Assembly: GCF_000701505.1 (NCBI RefSeq)
Contig: NZ_JNJB01000017.1
Span: 34,955 to 98,954 of the forward strand
Reading direction: 5' to 3'
Source: Dyadobacter crusticola DSM 16708
Lineage (GTDB): Bacteria; Bacteroidota; Bacteroidia; Cytophagales; Spirosomataceae
Length of the DNA: 64,000 nucleotides
Under the pieces are notes generated by a model. It did no database searches. It was not told where the DNA came from and was given only the letters and a program-made list of their open reading frames with translations. Numbering within the stretch: position 1 is the first letter of the stretch; each line of letters begins with the position of its first letter. The translations under genes and the position numbers were made by a program. This document shows positions 53,230 through 61,663 of this stretch, in pieces.

Positions 53230-54150
53230 ATGAAAAATATCAAACTGTATCTCTCCATCATCAAAGAAAGCTTCAACGAGTTTATGAATGATAGCGGGCT
53301 CAAATTAAGCGCCGCGCTCTCATACTATACCATATTTTCACTCGCACCAATGCTGCTCGTGATTATATCGATATTTAGCATCTTTTTTGGCAAAGATGCT
53401 ATTCAGGGTGAGCTGTTCGGGCAGATCAGCGGACTGGTTGGTGCGAGTGCGGCGCAGCAACTGCAGGAAATTCTGAAAAATGCAGAGCTCTCCAATAAGT
53501 CGGGTTTGGCGGCAGGAATCGGCATTGTAACGCTGCTGATTGGTGCGACCGGGGTTTTTGCTGAAATGCAGGATTCCATTAATTACATCTGGTCGATCAA
53601 ATCGAAGCCGAAAAAAGGCTGGCTGCAGTACCTTAAAAACCGGCTGATCTCATTTTCAATGATACTTACCTTGGGCTTTTTGCTTGTGGTATCGTTGGGT
53701 GCAAGTGCGCTAGTAGATGTTTTAAGCAACCGTCTCGAACGCTACTTTTCAGAAGCTTCCGTCGTGCTTTTCTATATCGTTAACCTTGCATTGGTACTAA
53801 CTATTATTACTTCGCTTTTTACGGTAATCTTCAAAGTACTGCCAGACGGTGAGTTAAGGTGGAAAGAATGTATGGTGGGTGCGGGTTTTACTGCAATCCT
53901 CTTTTTGATAGGAAAGTTTGTCATCAGTTTTTATTTGGGGAAATCAGATCTGGGAGCCGCTTATGGTACTTCGGCCTCCATTGTAATCCTGCTCACGTGG
54001 ATATATTACTCATCGATCATTCTATACTTCGGGGCTGAGTTTACCAAAGTCTACGCCCGCCAGGATGGTGTCGGCATTACTCCAAATCATCATGCTGTTC
54101 TGATCGTCAGGCAAGAGCTAGACGAAGATACTGGAAAGGTAGTTTCCTGA
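53230..54150 (+). CDS. yihY: YihY/BrkB family membrane protein
   Basis: A 306-residue inner-membrane protein with six hydrophobic segments. The N-terminus (L-S-A-A-L-S-Y-Y-T-I-F-S-L-A-P) and the Y-G-T-S-A-S-I-V-I-L-L-T-W-I-Y-Y-S segment are diagnostic of the YihY/BrkB family, once mislabelled RNase BN. Function is not established. I chose the ATG at 53230 because the 19 codons before it do not resemble a membrane start. It follows the nucleoside transporter gene by 83 bases and ends at a bidirectional terminator. Confidence 0.9.
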   Translation: MKNIKLYLSIIKESFNEFMNDSGLKLSAALSYYTIFSLAPMLLVIISIFSIFFGKDAIQGELFGQISGLVGASAAQQLQEILKNAELSNKSGLAAGIGIVTLLIGATGVFAEMQDSINYIWSIKSKPKKGWLQYLKNRLISFSMILTLGFLLVVSLGASALVDVLSNRLERYFSEASVVLFYIVNLALVLTIITSLFTVIFKVLPDGELRWKECMVGAGFTAILFLIGKFVISFYLGKSDLGAAYGTSASIVILLTWIYYSSIILYFGAEFTKVYARQDGVGITPNHHAVLIVRQELDEDTGKVVS

Positions 54151-54158
54151 CAGGCAGC

Positions 54159-54196
54159 AAAAAAGCCCTTCTTGCAAAGCAGGAAGGGCCTTTTTT
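54159..54196. terminator. bidirectional terminator between yihY and sppA
   Basis: AAAAAAGCCCTTCTTGC and GCAGGAAGGGCCTTTTTT enclose an AAA loop, with A and T runs on opposite sides. The two convergent genes end at 54150 and 54214. This is a textbook shared rho-independent terminator. Confidence 0.9.
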
Positions 54197-54213
54197 GTAA
54201 GATATCATTGAAG

Positions 54214-55980
54214 TTATTTAATGACCATCTCGAAGGGCATTCTGGCTTGCATTCCGCCCATGTTCATCAGCTTTTTGTACATTTTCACATAAGGAGCAAG
54301 TTCTCCCAGGTTCCTGGCAGTGACTTTCTCTTCTTCGTCACCCATCATTTTTTGGAAGAACTCATCAAACGGGCGTTTCTTCTCAGGGTAGTAACGCACG
54401 CGATAGTCACCTTCTGAAAGCTTGGCAGCCTTTGCCGCTAATTTAACTGCATCGTCGACGCCGCCTAGTACGTCAACCAGTCCGTTCTGCTGCGCTTCCA
54501 CGCCCGACCACACGCGGCCCTGCGCAAGGCTTTTCAACTTTTCTACTGACATTCTGCGGCCTTGCGCTGCTTTCCTGGTGAATGTTTCGTAACCTTCATT
54601 TACACTTTTCTGAATCATCGATTTCTCAAATTCAGTCATTTCACGAGTTGCCGTCGGCCAATCGGCGTGCGGGCTTGTGCCTACTCCGTCGAATGTGATA
54701 CCCAGCTTGTTGTTCATGAAATCGGTTACGTTGAACACGAGTCCAAAGATCCCGATCGAGCCGGTAATTGTATTAGGCTGGGCAACAATGGTATCGCAGC
54801 CCATTGCCATATAATACCCGCCCGAAGCCGCTACGTCGGACATTGAAGCAATAACAGGCTTTTTCTTGGCAGTAAGCTGAATTTCACGCCACATGATATC
54901 CGAAGCAAGCGCGCTGCCGCCCGGAGAATTGATCCTGATAACCACGGCTTTGATCTTGTCGTTTTCACGGATTTCTTTAAGTTCTTTAACAAACTTGTCG
55001 GATCCAATATTATCATCACCGCCATCGCCGGTAGTAATTTCACCTTCGGCTACCAACACGCCGATGCGCTTGTTGAAGTCACCTTCCTTCACCTTAGCAG
55101 GTCCTTTGAGGTATTTTCCAACGCCCACGTAAGAGATACTTTTCTTTTCGTCAACTTTAAGCTCCTTTTTAAGGTAGGTTTCCAGCTCATCCTGGTAGCC
55201 AAGGTGGGTGATGAATTTGTTGCTCAATGCTGCTTTTGGATTCTCGATACCGAGTGAGTCTGCAAGGTTTTGCAATTGTGTTACCGGGATACCTCTGGAT
55301 GCAGAAATGTTTTTGAGGAAATTACCATTGATAGCCCCAATGAGCTCGGCTGACTGTTTTTTACTCGCTTCGCTCATGTCGGAGCGGGTAAACATTTCAA
55401 TGGCGCTTTTAAATTCTCCAACCCTGAAAACAAGCGGCTTTACGTCCAGTTTGTCGAAGGTGCCTTTAAAAAAGCTGTATTCAACAGAAAGTCCGTTCCA
55501 TTCAATGCCGCCAACAGGATTCAAGTAGATTTTATCGGCTACTGATGCGAGATAGTACCCTTTTTCGGAGTACGATTCAGCATAGGTAACTATGAATTTT
55601 TTCGATTTTTTGAACTCTGTCAGCTGGTGCCTGATCTCTTCCAATGTGGCCCAACCTGCTTGCGGACTGTCTGTTTTCAAATATATACCCTTGATTTTAT
55701 CGTCGGCTTGTGCGTTTTTCAGGGCCGCCAGGATATCTTTCAATCCGATTACATCGTCGTTTCCGCTGAACATCCCACCGAAGTTGGAGAATGGATTATC
55801 AACTCCCACTTCCTGAATGGGTTGGTTTAAGTCGAGTTTAAGGACTGATTTTTCATTGATTACGACTTCTTCGTCTGAAGAAAACATGGACCCGATACCA
55901 GCCAGGATCGCGAATGATAAGAAGAAGAAGAGGATTATGCCCACAAATGTGGCAAGCACATACTTAAAGAACTGCAGCAT
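54214..55980 (-). CDS. sppA: signal peptide peptidase SppA, 67K type
   Basis: Inner-membrane serine protease that cleaves leftover signal peptides in the periplasm. The 588-residue protein has one N-terminal helix (F-V-G-I-I-L-F-F-F-L-S-F-A-I-L-A). The duplicated ClpP-like halves hold the Lys of the dyad in the first half (about residue 200 region, following A-E-S-Y-S-E-K-G-Y-Y-L-A) and the Ser in S-D-V-A-A-S-G-G-Y-Y near residue 383. The I-N-S-P-G-G-S-A-L-A motif is also present. It is the long E. coli-like form. The shared terminator follows. Confidence 0.93.
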   Translation of the reverse strand: MLQFFKYVLATFVGIILFFFLSFAILAGIGSMFSSDEEVVINEKSVLKLDLNQPIQEVGVDNPFSNFGGMFSGNDDVIGLKDILAALKNAQADDKIKGIYLKTDSPQAGWATLEEIRHQLTEFKKSKKFIVTYAESYSEKGYYLASVADKIYLNPVGGIEWNGLSVEYSFFKGTFDKLDVKPLVFRVGEFKSAIEMFTRSDMSEASKKQSAELIGAINGNFLKNISASRGIPVTQLQNLADSLGIENPKAALSNKFITHLGYQDELETYLKKELKVDEKKSISYVGVGKYLKGPAKVKEGDFNKRIGVLVAEGEITTGDGGDDNIGSDKFVKELKEIRENDKIKAVVIRINSPGGSALASDIMWREIQLTAKKKPVIASMSDVAASGGYYMAMGCDTIVAQPNTITGSIGIFGLVFNVTDFMNNKLGITFDGVGTSPHADWPTATREMTEFEKSMIQKSVNEGYETFTRKAAQGRRMSVEKLKSLAQGRVWSGVEAQQNGLVDVLGGVDDAVKLAAKAAKLSEGDYRVRYYPEKKRPFDEFFQKMMGDEEEKVTARNLGELAPYVKMYKKLMNMGGMQARMPFEMVIK

Positions 55981-56025
55981 TTTATATTAACGGTATGAAG
56001 TTTTCATTTAAAGATACGTAAGGAA

Positions 56026-56033
56026 CAAAAATA
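56026..56033 (-). promoter_or_regulatory. candidate promoter -7 box for sppA
   Basis: TATTTTTG on the minus strand about 46 bases before the sppA ATG. The -33 element is not recognisable. Confidence 0.35.
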
Positions 56034-56155
56034 TGTATTAATTGTGCCGCGGTGCCGGAGAAATATTGTCAGAAGGTCGAACGCTATTTTGAGTGGTGTA
56101 TAAGCTCCTGTAAAACTTTAAGCGCGCGCCGCAAGTAATACAAACCCCGATTCAG

Positions 56156-56163
56156 TATTTTTG
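56156..56163 (+). promoter_or_regulatory. candidate promoter -7 box for sixA
   Basis: TATTTTTG fits TAnnTTTG. The transcript would begin near 56169 and have a very short leader of about 9 bases before the ATG at 56178. Confidence 0.4.
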
Positions 56164-56177
56164 GAAAAAAATTCAAG

Positions 56178-56684
56178 ATGAAAAAGACCCTCATTTTAGT
56201 CCGTCACGCCACCGCGGAGGACCAGACTTTCAGAACCCGTGATTTTGACCGGAACTTAAACAACAAGGGCCTCGCGGAAGCCGAAATAATGGCGAAGTGG
56301 CTGGTCAGTTCAAATGTAAAACCAGATATTTTCATTTCGAGCCCAGCTTCGAGGGCGTTTAAGACTGCTGAGATTTTCGCAAATCAGCTTGGTGTAAATG
56401 TGGCTTCGATCAACTCGCGTGCGGATGTTTACGACGGCGGTCCGAAGGCGTATCTCACCGCAGTGAATACCGTTAGCAATGATTTTTCAACCCTTATTCT
56501 TTTCGGTCACAACCCGGACATCACTTACTTTGCCGAATACCTTTCCGGCTCAAATATCGGTTCAATGAAAAAATCAGGGATCGCATTTATTGAGTTCAAA
56601 GACCTGAACTGGGAGGAGATATCTGCAAAGACTGGAGATTTAGTTTTGTACAAAACACCAAAACAGGTCGCAGGGATTGAGTGA
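56178..56684 (+). CDS. sixA: SixA-like phosphohistidine phosphatase
   Basis: Histidine phosphatase of the SixA type, 168 residues, which removes phosphate from phosphohistidine in phosphorelay proteins. The RHG-type motif is L-V-R-H-A-T-A-E-D near residue 7 with the catalytic His. The second His is in F-G-H-N-P-D near residue 115, with I-S-S-P-A-S-R-A near 55. The length matches the family. The following small membrane-protein gene starts 1 base after this stop, so the two are translationally linked. Confidence 0.88.
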   Translation: MKKTLILVRHATAEDQTFRTRDFDRNLNNKGLAEAEIMAKWLVSSNVKPDIFISSPASRAFKTAEIFANQLGVNVASINSRADVYDGGPKAYLTAVNTVSNDFSTLILFGHNPDITYFAEYLSGSNIGSMKKSGIAFIEFKDLNWEEISAKTGDLVLYKTPKQVAGIE

Positions 56685-56685
56685 A

Positions 56686-56889
56686 ATGGAAAAGTCTAAT
56701 AGAAACCGGCGGATTTTTGTCATTGTATTTATTGCATTCGTGGCGCTGTTTGCATACATCTCTTATGATATGTCCAGCCGAACCACAGCTCCCTGGAACA
56801 AGCCTAAGCAATTGAATCGCGCATTGCCCGGCGCTTCTCCCGATGCAGATTCCCTCAAACTGGATTCGCTGATGCAGGAAGTGGAGTAA
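56686..56889 (+). CDS. small single-helix membrane protein, unknown function
   Basis: I do not recognise this 67-residue protein. It has one clear membrane helix (F-V-I-V-F-I-A-F-V-A-L-F-A-Y-I-S-Y, residues about 10-28) with a basic N-terminal flank (K-S-N-R-N-R-R) that should stay inside, and a polar tail facing the periplasm. The ATG at 56686 begins 1 base after the sixA stop; a TTG nine bases earlier is less likely. Its position directly behind sixA suggests it acts with the phosphatase, but nothing else shows a role. Confidence 0.65.
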   Translation: MEKSNRNRRIFVIVFIAFVALFAYISYDMSSRTTAPWNKPKQLNRALPGASPDADSLKLDSLMQEVE

Positions 56890-56892
56890 TGA

Positions 56893-57789
56893 TTAGGCTC
56901 TGGGATGAAATTCAGTGATGATCTGTTTAAGATAGTCCCTGTCCAAATGCGTGTAAATCTCGGTGGTAGTAATGGATTCGTGCCCGAGCATTTCCTGCAC
57001 AGCCCGCAAGCTTGCGCCTCCTTCGATCAAATGCGTGGCAAAAGAATGGCGAAAGGTATGCGGACTTACGTTCTTTTGAATACCGGCTTTTTCGGCGATG
57101 TCTTTAATCATTAAAAAAATCATCACCCGGGAAAGTTGGCCTCCTCTTCGGTTCAGGAAAACAATATCCCCACTATCCTTATCTGGCGCAATTTCGTTTC
57201 GAACGTGTTCGAGGTAGATCTGCGTGTACTTGATTGCTTCCTTTCCAATGGGTACCAGTCTCACCTTGTCGCCTTTCCCCAAAATCCGCAGAAATCCGAT
57301 ATCGAAGTAGCAGTGCGTGAGCAGCAAGCCCGTCAGTTCTGATACGCGCAGGCCAGAGCTGTACAGTACTTCCAGGATCGCCCGGTTACGGGTGCCCTCT
57401 GGCGTGGAGTGATCTATTGCGGCGAGCATGGATTCTATCTCATCATAAGAAAGCACGTCGGGCAATTTTCGGGGGAGTCGGGGCGATTCCAGCAGCTCGG
57501 TCGGATCGTCGGTGATCTCATTTTCGAGCAGCAGATATTTGAAGAATGCTTTAATGCCTGAGAGCATTCTGGCCTGTGAATGCGCAGCCAAACCGAGTTC
57601 GGCAAGGTATTTCAGGAAAGCACTTAGATGTAATTCCTCAATTTTCGCAGGCGGAAGGTTGATCCCGGCAAGGGCGACGTACTCTTCCAATTTCTCCACA
57701 TCCCGGACATAAGCATCGACCGAATTGCCGGACAGGGAGCGTTCCAGCCGCAGATAGTTTTTGAAATGTTTAATGTAGCTTTGCCACAT
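56893..57789 (-). CDS. xerD: tyrosine recombinase XerD
   Basis: Site-specific recombinase that resolves chromosome dimers at dif with XerC. The 298-residue protein has the SAM-like DNA-binding N-terminal domain (residues 1-90) and the catalytic domain with Arg in S-G-L-R-V-S-E-L, the box II triad H-T-F-R-H-S-F-A-T-H-L, the second His in L-G-H-E-S, and the nucleophile Tyr in T-E-I-Y-T-H near residue 280. I chose the ATG at 57789 (M-W-Q-S-Y), over one 81 bases upstream, since the codons before it overlap the divergent aroQ leader. This is the housekeeping enzyme and not a mobile element integrase. Confidence 0.93.
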   Translation of the reverse strand: MWQSYIKHFKNYLRLERSLSGNSVDAYVRDVEKLEEYVALAGINLPPAKIEELHLSAFLKYLAELGLAAHSQARMLSGIKAFFKYLLLENEITDDPTELLESPRLPRKLPDVLSYDEIESMLAAIDHSTPEGTRNRAILEVLYSSGLRVSELTGLLLTHCYFDIGFLRILGKGDKVRLVPIGKEAIKYTQIYLEHVRNEIAPDKDSGDIVFLNRRGGQLSRVMIFLMIKDIAEKAGIQKNVSPHTFRHSFATHLIEGGASLRAVQEMLGHESITTTEIYTHLDRDYLKQIITEFHPRA

Positions 57790-57820
57790 AGCAAGAAGAA
57801 AATTAAATCTGCACGAATCA

Positions 57821-58243
57821 ATGAAAAAGATATTGATCCTTAACGGTCCAAATCTTAATCTCCTGGGCAAACGTGAACCTACAATTTACGGCAGCCAATC
57901 CTTTGAGGATTACTTTGAAACACTGAAAAGCACCTTTTCTGAAGTAGAGCTGCATTACCTCCAATCTAATCACGAGGGTGCATTAATTGATAAAATTCAC
58001 GAAGTCGGCTTTACATTCGACGGCATTGTCATCAACGCAGGCGGACTGACACATACTTCCGTTGCTCTGGCAGATGCGATATCATCCGTGACAACCCCCG
58101 CAATCGAAGTTCACATCTCCAACATTCACGCCAGAGAACCATTCCGCCACCACAGCTATCTCACATCCAGATGCAAAGGAATGATCTGCGGGCTGGGACT
58201 TAGAGGGTATGAGTTGGGGGTTAGGGGTTTTTTGAATGAGTGA
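57821..58243 (+). CDS. aroQ: type II 3-dehydroquinate dehydratase
   Basis: Third step of the shikimate pathway. The 140-residue protein has the small AroQ fold: I-L-N-G-P-N-L-N-L-L-G-K-R-E-P near the start with the catalytic Arg in R-E-P-T-I-Y-G, the lid Tyr near residue 23, and I-H-A-R-E-P-F-R-H-H-S near residue 104, plus the A-I-E-V-H-I-S-N motif. Its last codons lie at the start of a GAATGAGT repeat tract, so the stop codon is inside the repeat. It is divergent from xerD by 31 bases. Confidence 0.94.
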   Translation: MKKILILNGPNLNLLGKREPTIYGSQSFEDYFETLKSTFSEVELHYLQSNHEGALIDKIHEVGFTFDGIVINAGGLTHTSVALADAISSVTTPAIEVHISNIHAREPFRHHSYLTSRCKGMICGLGLRGYELGVRGFLNE

Positions 58244-58458
58244 ATGAGTGAATGGCTGAGTTTTTAATGAGTGAATGATTGAATGAGTGAATGAGTGAAT
58301 TTCGAATTAGTGAATGATCTGTTCTTATGAGTATAATTTTGTAAATGATCGGAAGCGGTCTTAGTCACCAAGAATTCAGTCATTCAAAATTAAATTATTC
58401 ACTCATTCACTCATTCAAAATTCACTCATTAAAAACTCAATCATTCAATCATTCAAAA
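58233..58458. repeat. GAATGAGT repeat array forming a long inverted repeat
   Basis: From the aroQ stop codon onward the word TGAATGAG and its variants repeat many times (58233-58318), then after a 55-base spacer the same words return as the reverse complement (CATTCACTCATT type, 58376-58458). The core arms 58258-58300 and 58397-58438 match over about 42 bases with only one 1-base gap and one mismatch. It can form a very long hairpin between the two convergent genes aroQ and M14 peptidase, on either transcript. Confidence 0.85.
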
Positions 58459-60948
58459 TTACCGAAACACCGCATTGCTAAAAAGTATCTTTCCATTGTA
58501 GAGCATAGCGCGGAAGACGGGGTCGTCCATCATGTAGATTACCTGGCCGCGGCCTATTTCCTGTACTCCCAGGATTAATGTATTTTTAAGCTTGCTGCTC
58601 ATTCTGTTGCCCACGAAGCCTGCTTTATAGCTTGTTTCTGTCAGGTAGCCCACATTCCATCCATCTTTGAGGTACTCGCGCTCGTAGGCATCTCTTACAA
58701 GCGTCACGTATTCCTTTGAACAACCGAATGAAAGCGGGTGCGTTTCGTCCATGGTGAGCTGGAACATGCTGCCGGGCGACGAATTACTTGCGTCTTCACG
58801 CTCCTGGTCACCGTATTTTTTGAAGAAGTCGGCATCCTTTTTCTTTTCTGAAAATTTCTTACTCAGGCTAAACCCGGGCTTGTTCAGGAAAGCATCGGTC
58901 GCGCCTTCCATTACAATTAGTTTTCCGCCGTTCTTAACCCAGTTCTGCAATGCGTCCAGCTGCTTTTCACCGAGGATATCCCCATATCTTCCGTCAGGTA
59001 AAATCAAAACGTCAATCGAACTCCATGGTAACGACGAGAGTTTTGTCGCATTGACGATCGTAACCGGATACTTGATCTGCTGCTCAAAGTAATGCCACAC
59101 AGCGCCAAAAGAAGTTGCTGAAACGCCTTCTCCGCTCACTGCCACAACCTTGGGTGCCGTAATGGAAGCTACATGATCGTCGCCAAAGTCTGCGCCGGAA
59201 GTGACCATACCTGTTTTTACCGGAGTTAACCTGACGAAGTGCTTTGTAGCCAGTGAAGTGACGATTTTGTCAAAGTCAGCGCGCTCATTGCCTTTTTTTG
59301 TAATAATCAATGTGCCTGCCTCAAAAGCCTGGTTCTCAATCTCGAAAGGTACGTTGGAGGTTTTTACCATGAAACCGTACCTGAGGAGCTCGGCGAGGAA
59401 AACAGCATCTCCCAGTTCTGACCATTTCGCTACATAAGCATAAACGGGAAAGTTCGGGATTGTATTTTCTGTTTTTTCAGGCTGATAGGAAGCCGGAATC
59501 AGCTTTTCTTTCAATCCGTAAGCTTTCAAACCAAAAATATAAGACAGACCCCAGCTTGTTACATCATAGGTAACTGAATCTTCCAATACCGGTTTCGGCT
59601 CAAATAATACCCGCAGGAGATTGGATTTTGGCTGAAATGCGCTGATCACCAGATCATTGTTTTCTATCTTCACGGATTCGTCAACAGAACTGATCAGCTC
59701 CGTACCTTTTACGGACAAAGACTTTCCGGCAATTCCATAGGAAATTCCCTGCTTGCCAAGCCAGTCGCCAAAATACCTGATCCGCTCTTCGCGTCCCTTT
59801 GTCTTGATCACATAAGTCTTGAAGTTTCCGGCAGGCGCTTTCGCGGCATTGTCGTGGTATTTGATGAACTCAGTAACAATCTTTTCTTTTTGCGACAAAA
59901 CAGCTTCAAGCGTTGCCAGCGTAGTTGCGTAATGGTGGGAAATCCGGCTTTTCAATGTCAGCGTGTCTTTTTCTTCCTTGCGTTCAATGCCTAGTCCGGC
60001 CCTTCCGCCTCCGCCTTGCTCGTAAGTAACGCCCACTGCGCCATTAACCGTTGGCCAGGTATCTCCGTAGCTTGGATAAAAGAGGTCGTAATTGTATTTG
60101 GTAAAATATGCCCAGTTGTTTTTATCAAAGTACTTACGGCAGTATTCACCGATCAGGTCGTTGAATTGTCTTTGCCACGCGGTAATGTCTTTGTGAAAAG
60201 GTTTCGCAGCAGGAGGGAAGTAGTAGCTTCTCGAAGGTCCCATTTCGTGGAAATCGGCGTGGAAATGCGGCATCCACTGATTGTACAGCACAATTCTTTC
60301 CTGCGTTTCTTTCTGGGTTTGCCACGCCCAATCGCGGTTCAGGTCGAACAGATAATGATTGAACCTGCCTCCGGGCCAGGGTTCATCGTGCTCCAATGCG
60401 TAAGGTGTCACGTCCGGGATTGCATTCTGAACCCGGTTATACCATTGCGAGTAGCGCTCATAACCATCCGGATTAATGCAGGGATCCACCATGATGACCA
60501 TGTTCTTAAGGAAATCCTGCGTTAATGCATTATTCTTGTTGAGCAGCTCATAAAGCACCTGCATGCTGGTGTTCGCAGAAACCGACTCATTTCCGTGCAC
60601 ATTATAGCTCAGCCAGACGATCGGCGGTACACTGGCATCTGGCTTACCTTCCAGCAGACCGATGCTTTTTAAATGATTTTGCCGGATTGATTCCAGCTTA
60701 CTTATGTTTTCAGGCGAAGAGATGAACGCGATCATCAGCGGCCGCCCTTCATTGCTGGACCCATACTGGACCAGTTTCACGCGGTCCTGGTTCTGAGATT
60801 GAAGCAATGTAAAGTATTGGACGATCTGACTGTGAAAAGCGAATTTGGATCCCAGCTGAAATCCGAGGTGTTGTTCAGGAGTTGTATTTTGGGCAAAGAC
60901 GGGGAGAGCTAAAAATGCAATGAGAAGAACGCGGATATATTTTATCAT
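58459..60948 (-). CDS. secreted M14 family zinc carboxypeptidase
   Basis: A large exported metallocarboxypeptidase, 829 residues. A signal peptide (M-I-K-Y-I-R-V-L-L-I-A-F-L-A-L-P-V-F-A) is followed by an M14 domain (residues 45-360) with S-S-N-E-G-R-P-L, the Zn ligands in Y-N-V-H-G-N-E-S near residue 112, and a later H-A-D-F-H-E-M-G block near 226. The last 400 residues form several beta-rich domains of unknown role. It probably degrades peptides outside the cell. The stop codon is at the edge of the inverted repeat array. Confidence 0.9.
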   Translation of the reverse strand: MIKYIRVLLIAFLALPVFAQNTTPEQHLGFQLGSKFAFHSQIVQYFTLLQSQNQDRVKLVQYGSSNEGRPLMIAFISSPENISKLESIRQNHLKSIGLLEGKPDASVPPIVWLSYNVHGNESVSANTSMQVLYELLNKNNALTQDFLKNMVIMVDPCINPDGYERYSQWYNRVQNAIPDVTPYALEHDEPWPGGRFNHYLFDLNRDWAWQTQKETQERIVLYNQWMPHFHADFHEMGPSRSYYFPPAAKPFHKDITAWQRQFNDLIGEYCRKYFDKNNWAYFTKYNYDLFYPSYGDTWPTVNGAVGVTYEQGGGGRAGLGIERKEEKDTLTLKSRISHHYATTLATLEAVLSQKEKIVTEFIKYHDNAAKAPAGNFKTYVIKTKGREERIRYFGDWLGKQGISYGIAGKSLSVKGTELISSVDESVKIENNDLVISAFQPKSNLLRVLFEPKPVLEDSVTYDVTSWGLSYIFGLKAYGLKEKLIPASYQPEKTENTIPNFPVYAYVAKWSELGDAVFLAELLRYGFMVKTSNVPFEIENQAFEAGTLIITKKGNERADFDKIVTSLATKHFVRLTPVKTGMVTSGADFGDDHVASITAPKVVAVSGEGVSATSFGAVWHYFEQQIKYPVTIVNATKLSSLPWSSIDVLILPDGRYGDILGEKQLDALQNWVKNGGKLIVMEGATDAFLNKPGFSLSKKFSEKKKDADFFKKYGDQEREDASNSSPGSMFQLTMDETHPLSFGCSKEYVTLVRDAYEREYLKDGWNVGYLTETSYKAGFVGNRMSSKLKNTLILGVQEIGRGQVIYMMDDPVFRAMLYNGKILFSNAVFR

Positions 60949-61201
60949 ACGAGCAATTAGAAGAAATGCATAAATCCAAATTTAGAAAGTTACCCGTTTC
61001 GAATGTTAATAGTAGTTGAATAAAAAAAAAGTTTGCAACTGAATGTGCTGATAATGAATTGATAAAAAAATAAGTGAATTTTATTTGCGTATAGAAGTTG
61101 CAATTTAGAATTCAAGCCTGCATCTTTGCACCACGTTTTCGGAAAAGGGAAGCGAAAAAGTGAAAGAAAGTGCAAAAAACGCGCGAAGTAGGAGACCAGT
61201 C
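60949..61201. other. intergenic region before tRNA-Glu
   Basis: A 253-base AT-rich gap. A CATCTTTG box at 61121-61128, preceded by TTGC 19 bases earlier, fits the Bacteroidota promoter with one mismatch in each element and could drive the tRNA. Nothing else is seen. Confidence 0.45.
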
Positions 61202-61273
61202 GGCCCATTCGTCTAGCGGTTAGGACACGACCCTTTCACGGTTGAAACAGGGGTTCGATTCCCCTATGGGTCA
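61202..61273 (+). tRNA. tRNA-Glu (anticodon UUC)
   Basis: A 72-base cloverleaf. The acceptor arm pairs GGCCCAT (61202-61208) with ATGGGTC (61266-61272), discriminator base A. The anticodon stem CGACC/GGTTG holds the loop CTTTCAC, so the anticodon TTC is at 61235-61237 and reads Glu. The T arm GGGGTTCGATTCCCC is standard. CCA is not encoded. A rho-independent terminator follows at 61311-61340. Confidence 0.97.
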
Positions 61274-61310
61274 CAAAACCGTGCAAAGTCAAGCACTTTC
61301 AATCATTACA

Positions 61311-61340
61311 AAAACCGTCTTGTTTCAAGGCGGTTTTTTT
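61311..61340 (+). terminator. terminator after tRNA-Glu
   Basis: CCGTCTTG and CAAGGCGG pair around a TTT loop, with one U-G pair, followed by seven T residues. It ends the tRNA transcript. Confidence 0.85.
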
Positions 61341-61580
61341 GTTTTCTACGGCTCGCATTTCTTCCCTAGTTTTCGATTTTCTGCATTGGATCTCTGGTCG
61401 CAGTGTTTAACATTCCCCTGATTTTGCCTTTCGGAATTGCAGTAATCCCTTTAATAATCCATCGAAACTTTTCGTCAAGTTTTTTATCTTATTTCCTTCT
61501 TCACGCCAGCCTATCAAATATGGCTAAGTTCGTTTCAATTTTATTCTACATATTTGGGAAATACTTATATGGCATTGTAG

Positions 61581-61588
61581 TATATTTG
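61581..61588 (+). promoter_or_regulatory. promoter -7 box for the T9SS cargo gene
   Basis: TATATTTG fits TAnnTTTG exactly, 75 bases before the start codon. The nearest TTTG is spaced 24 bases upstream, longer than the usual 19-20. Confidence 0.45.
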
Positions 61589-61663
61589 ACTCAAACAGCT
61601 GAATTGATTTCTCAAACTTCACATATAACTCACATCATTATTGCTTACTAATTTTTACATTCT

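Larger units (their letters stand above)
61274..61663. other. intergenic region after tRNA-Glu
   Basis: A 390-base AT-rich gap. It holds the tRNA terminator (61311-61340) and the TATATTTG box (61581-61588) for the next gene. A weak frame at 61403-61651 encodes a hydrophobic 82-residue peptide with no family likeness, and I do not call it. Confidence 0.5.

Noticed and set aside
56893..57789. Tyrosine recombinase as sign of a mobile element
   Set aside because: The protein is XerD-like, has no adjacent att repeats, integrated cargo or tRNA target, and sits among housekeeping genes.
61403..61651. Hydrophobic 82-residue frame in the AT-rich gap after tRNA-Glu
   Set aside because: No recognisable family, start within AT-rich sequence; the hydrophobicity is what AT-rich DNA gives by chance. 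The likely promoter of the next gene lies inside it.
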